From positions 2,480,001 to 2,544,000 of the forward strand of contig NZ_CP138200.1 in assembly GCF_050859025.1 (NCBI RefSeq): a stretch of DNA of 64,000 nucleotides, read 5' to 3'. Shown here one piece after another: positions 62,000 to 64,000 of the stretch; the first letter of the stretch is position 1, and each line of letters starts with the position of its first letter. The translations under genes and the position numbers were made by a program. The notes beneath the pieces are model-generated. The model was not told the origin of the DNA. It did no database searches and was given only the letters and a program-made list of their open reading frames with translations. Source of the stretch: Wukongibacter sp050859025. Lineage in GTDB: Bacteria; Bacillota; Clostridia; Peptostreptococcales; Caminicellaceae.

Positions 62000-63349
62000 A
62001 TGAGAAAAGTAGCCCTTATATCTCCAAAAGGAAGTTTGTTTGGTAGAAATGAAAAGATGAAGAGCTTTGTTGAAAATTCAAAAATAATGGAAAGCTTTCG
62101 ATATCTATGGTCGGGTCCTAACCTAGGACTAATCACAATTGCAGCTTATATGCCCAAAGAGTGGGATATTGAGTATATTGACGAGAATTATGTTGAAATT
62201 GATTACACAAAGAAATATGATATTGTGTGTCTTAGTGCAATGACACAGCAGGCACCAAACGCATATAGGATTGCAAAGAAATTCCGTGACAAAGGAACTC
62301 TAACCGTAATGGGAGGAATACATGCCACTGTTTCCCCCGAGGAAGCAGCTAAGAATGTAGATGTGGTAATTGTAGGAGAAGGCGAAGTGCTTTGGCCTAG
62401 ATTTTTAAGAGACTACTTAAGTGGTGATATAAAAAGAATATATAAGGAATCTAAACAAGGAGAATATGACCTAAAAAAGGCACTTATACCAAGATATGAT
62501 TTGCTTGTAGGCTATGAATATCCCGTTATTACTTTATATACGACTAGGGGATGCCCGCATGATTGCTCCTTTTGCTGTGCTTCTAATATATACGGACATA
62601 AATATAGGAGAAAGAGTAATACACAAATTGTTAAGGAGCTTGAGCTGATAAATAGTTTATTTCCTGATAGATTGATATTATTTGCCGATGATAACATGCT
62701 AGTTAAACGGCGAGAATGCAAAGAAATGCTTAAAGCAATGGTTGACATGAATTTACGATGGATCGCACAGACGGATATATCTATAGCTCAGGATGAAGAG
62801 CTTTTAGAATTGATGGTGCTTGCTGGCTGTCAATGGGTTGTAATTGGATTTGAAAGTATATCCCATAGGAGCTTACGAGATATAGAAAAAATTTATTTTA
62901 AGCTAAAGCATCAGTCACAATATCCTGAATTGATAAAGAAAATACAATCCTATGGGATAGGAATATATGGGACTTTTATTGTAGGGTTGGACAACGATAC
63001 AATAAATGTTTTTGAATTTACAACTGACTTTATACTACAGAACAATCTTTATGGAGTTAATATAACTGTACCAACGCCTTTACCAGGTACACAATTGAGG
63101 GAAAAACTTGTAAATGAAGGAAGGGTGCTAAATGGCGACTGGGGCTACTATACCCTATGGGATGTTGTTATACGGCCTAGAAAGATGAGTGTAAAGCAGT
63201 TACAAGATGGACTCTTGTACATGTACAAACGAATAAATGAGGATTTTGCATCGAAAGAGAGACTGGTATATCTGCGGGAGGCAGTAAAGATCCGAAAAAA
63301 AATATGTGAGAGCTATAAAAAAAGAGAAGGCTGTGAAGAAAATGAGTAA
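62000..63349 (+). CDS. B12-binding radical SAM enzyme 3
   Basis: 449-aa paralogue of the 49464 and 50771 enzymes. N-terminal cobalamin-type domain (MRKVALISPKGSLFGRNEKMK, VIVGEGEVLWPRFL), RGCPHDCSFC cluster motif (about 184-191), LFADDNMLVKRR, VVIGFES and DUF4070-like tail (PTPLPGTQLREKLVNEGRVL...WDVVIRPRKM). ATG 62000 is preferred (GGAGTGAAAAT) over an in-frame TTG at 61982. It resembles enzyme 1 more than enzyme 2 (ISPKG, MLV, TLWxVV). Overlaps the following acyltransferase by 8 bases. Confidence 0.9.
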   Translation: MRKVALISPKGSLFGRNEKMKSFVENSKIMESFRYLWSGPNLGLITIAAYMPKEWDIEYIDENYVEIDYTKKYDIVCLSAMTQQAPNAYRIAKKFRDKGTLTVMGGIHATVSPEEAAKNVDVVIVGEGEVLWPRFLRDYLSGDIKRIYKESKQGEYDLKKALIPRYDLLVGYEYPVITLYTTRGCPHDCSFCCASNIYGHKYRRKSNTQIVKELELINSLFPDRLILFADDNMLVKRRECKEMLKAMVDMNLRWIAQTDISIAQDEELLELMVLAGCQWVVIGFESISHRSLRDIEKIYFKLKHQSQYPELIKKIQSYGIGIYGTFIVGLDNDTINVFEFTTDFILQNNLYGVNITVPTPLPGTQLREKLVNEGRVLNGDWGYYTLWDVVIRPRKMSVKQLQDGLLYMYKRINEDFASKERLVYLREAVKIRKKICESYKKREGCEENE

Positions 63350-64000
63350 ATATATTGCAGTCTTTCCCGGCAGAGAGGCCTTTTATAAAGGGCTTAGCAA
63401 ATCATTTTATAGAGAATACAAAATTGTAAGAGATATATTTAAAGAAGCTAGTACATTTATGGGGGAGGATCTTGAGTACATATGTTACGAGAATCCTAAT
63501 GTCAAGCCTGAATTACATACCACCTGCCTGATAACCCATTGTTATGCCATGTATAATGCTCTAGGGCAAACCTTGCCATCGCCATTAGGTGTAGCTGGAT
63601 TTAGCCAAGGTGAATTTACAGCTTTAGCTATAGCACAGTCCTTAAGATTTCCCCAGGTATTAGAGCTTGTATATAGACTTGAGAGTCTTATTTATAGATC
63701 TCCTATCATCATGGATGGGAAAATGATGAGAGTTGTTGGATTACAGACAAGGGAATTGGAAAAATGCTGTAAAGAGGTCGACACTAAATGTGAGAAGGTT
63801 ACGATTGCTATTTATTTGTCCGATGAGCAAAATATTATTTCAGGCGATAAGAAAGCAGTTGAGAAAGTGGCAGATATGGCAAAAAAAAGGGGTGCAAGAT
63901 GGATAATAGACTTAAACAGTATAGGAACATTTCACAGTCCTTTGTGTCAAAGCATTCTGAGAGAGTCCGATGTAATATTTGATCAATACAATTTTTCAGA
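63342..64000 (+). CDS. Second acyltransferase (FabD-like), truncated by the window edge
   Basis: The frame starts MSKYIAVFPGREAFYKGLSKSF at ATG 63342 and remains open to the last base (about 219 residues seen). FabD-like features: FPGREAF in place of FPGQGSQ, nucleophile elbow GFSQGEF (Ser about residue 88; usual GHSxGE, so the His before Ser is replaced by Phe), and SIGTFHSPL with the catalytic His (about 204). It likely transfers a different acyl unit or acts as hydrolase. Shows that the cluster continues to the right. Confidence 0.85.
   Translation, partial: MSKYIAVFPGREAFYKGLSKSFYREYKIVRDIFKEASTFMGEDLEYICYENPNVKPELHTTCLITHCYAMYNALGQTLPSPLGVAGFSQGEFTALAIAQSLRFPQVLELVYRLESLIYRSPIIMDGKMMRVVGLQTRELEKCCKEVDTKCEKVTIAIYLSDEQNIISGDKKAVEKVADMAKKRGARWIIDLNSIGTFHSPLCQSILRESDVIFDQYNFS

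Noticed and set aside
59935..62000. RiPP precursor gene beside the SPASM enzyme
   Set aside because: Intergenic gaps here are only 3-20 bases, and no short ORF with its own ribosome-binding site is present.
33807..64000. Assigning the cluster to ladderane or aryl-polyene biosynthesis
   Set aside because: It shares KS/CLF, ACP, FabZ and B12-radical SAM content with such clusters, but the NRPS, the dehydratase-reductase pairs and the lack of aryl starter or desaturase genes do not fit a known type.
1..64000. CRISPR arrays, insertion sequences, prophage or integrase genes
   Set aside because: No regularly spaced repeats and no transposase, integrase or phage structural motif was recognised; the only repeats are the R1 and R2 palindromes.

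Overview
The window reads as AT-rich DNA from an anaerobic low-GC Gram-positive of the class Clostridia. Supporting signs are purine-rich Shine-Dalgarno sites, TTG and GTG starts, lipoprotein signal peptides, a selenocysteine tRNA, coenzyme-B12 mutase metabolism, radical 2-hydroxyacyl-CoA dehydratase-type proteins and a LoaP-type NusG paralogue. An Alkaliphilus-like or related clostridial genus is a guess I cannot verify from sequence alone.

Region 1 (1-16.9 kb) is organised around cobalamin. Three cobalamin riboswitches lie within 11 kb. The first precedes a small orphan ORF. The second precedes a Nik/Opp-type ABC importer operon (binding protein, two permeases, two ATPases, a methyltransferase). 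The third precedes the methylmalonyl-CoA mutase operon mutA-mutB-meaB. A divergent BtuFCD-type corrinoid importer sits between the first two. The cell therefore imports corrinoid (and probably cobalt or nickel), and at least one B12 enzyme system is under B12-sensing control.

Region 2 (17-34 kb) is mostly ordinary chromosome: a PAP2 phosphatase, a lipid-type glycosyltransferase, a MarR regulator divergent from kynureninase, selC (tRNA-Sec), plsY, a lipoprotein, a D-2-hydroxyacid dehydrogenase, a metallophosphoesterase next to an unknown protein, a heterodimeric ABC exporter, glycerate kinase and a GNAT enzyme. Two families of dispersed palindromic repeats are scattered here.

Region 3 (33.8 kb to the right edge, continuing beyond it) is a large biosynthetic gene cluster that I cannot match to any described system. 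It opens with LoaP, two hybrid regulators (AcoR-like sensor plus LuxR HTH) that flank an Sfp phosphopantetheinyl transferase, and a long 5' leader. The main co-directional operon then encodes an acyltransferase, a C-A-PCP-E NRPS whose specificity code points to asparagine (a D-Asn cap), a MetK, two ketosynthase/chain-length-factor pairs, an ACP, a FabZ dehydratase and later a FabG reductase. Together these make a highly reducing type II PKS. Interleaved are three paralogous B12-binding radical SAM enzymes, a SPASM-type radical SAM enzyme, two small/large pairs of 2-hydroxyacyl-CoA dehydratase/benzoyl-CoA reductase-like subunits around a single activator ATPase, a crotonase lacking the usual catalytic glutamates, a GGDEF-NHL beta-propeller fusion and a membrane-anchored hydrolase. 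A second acyltransferase runs off the end.

Working model (inference): a reduced or polyene acyl chain is built on the ACP, joined to D-Asn by the NRPS, and modified by oxygen-sensitive radical enzymes. LoaP would let RNA polymerase read through the leader and internal terminators of this roughly 26-kb or longer transcript. The corrinoid uptake genes upstream could supply the three B12-radical enzymes, though that link is only proximity.
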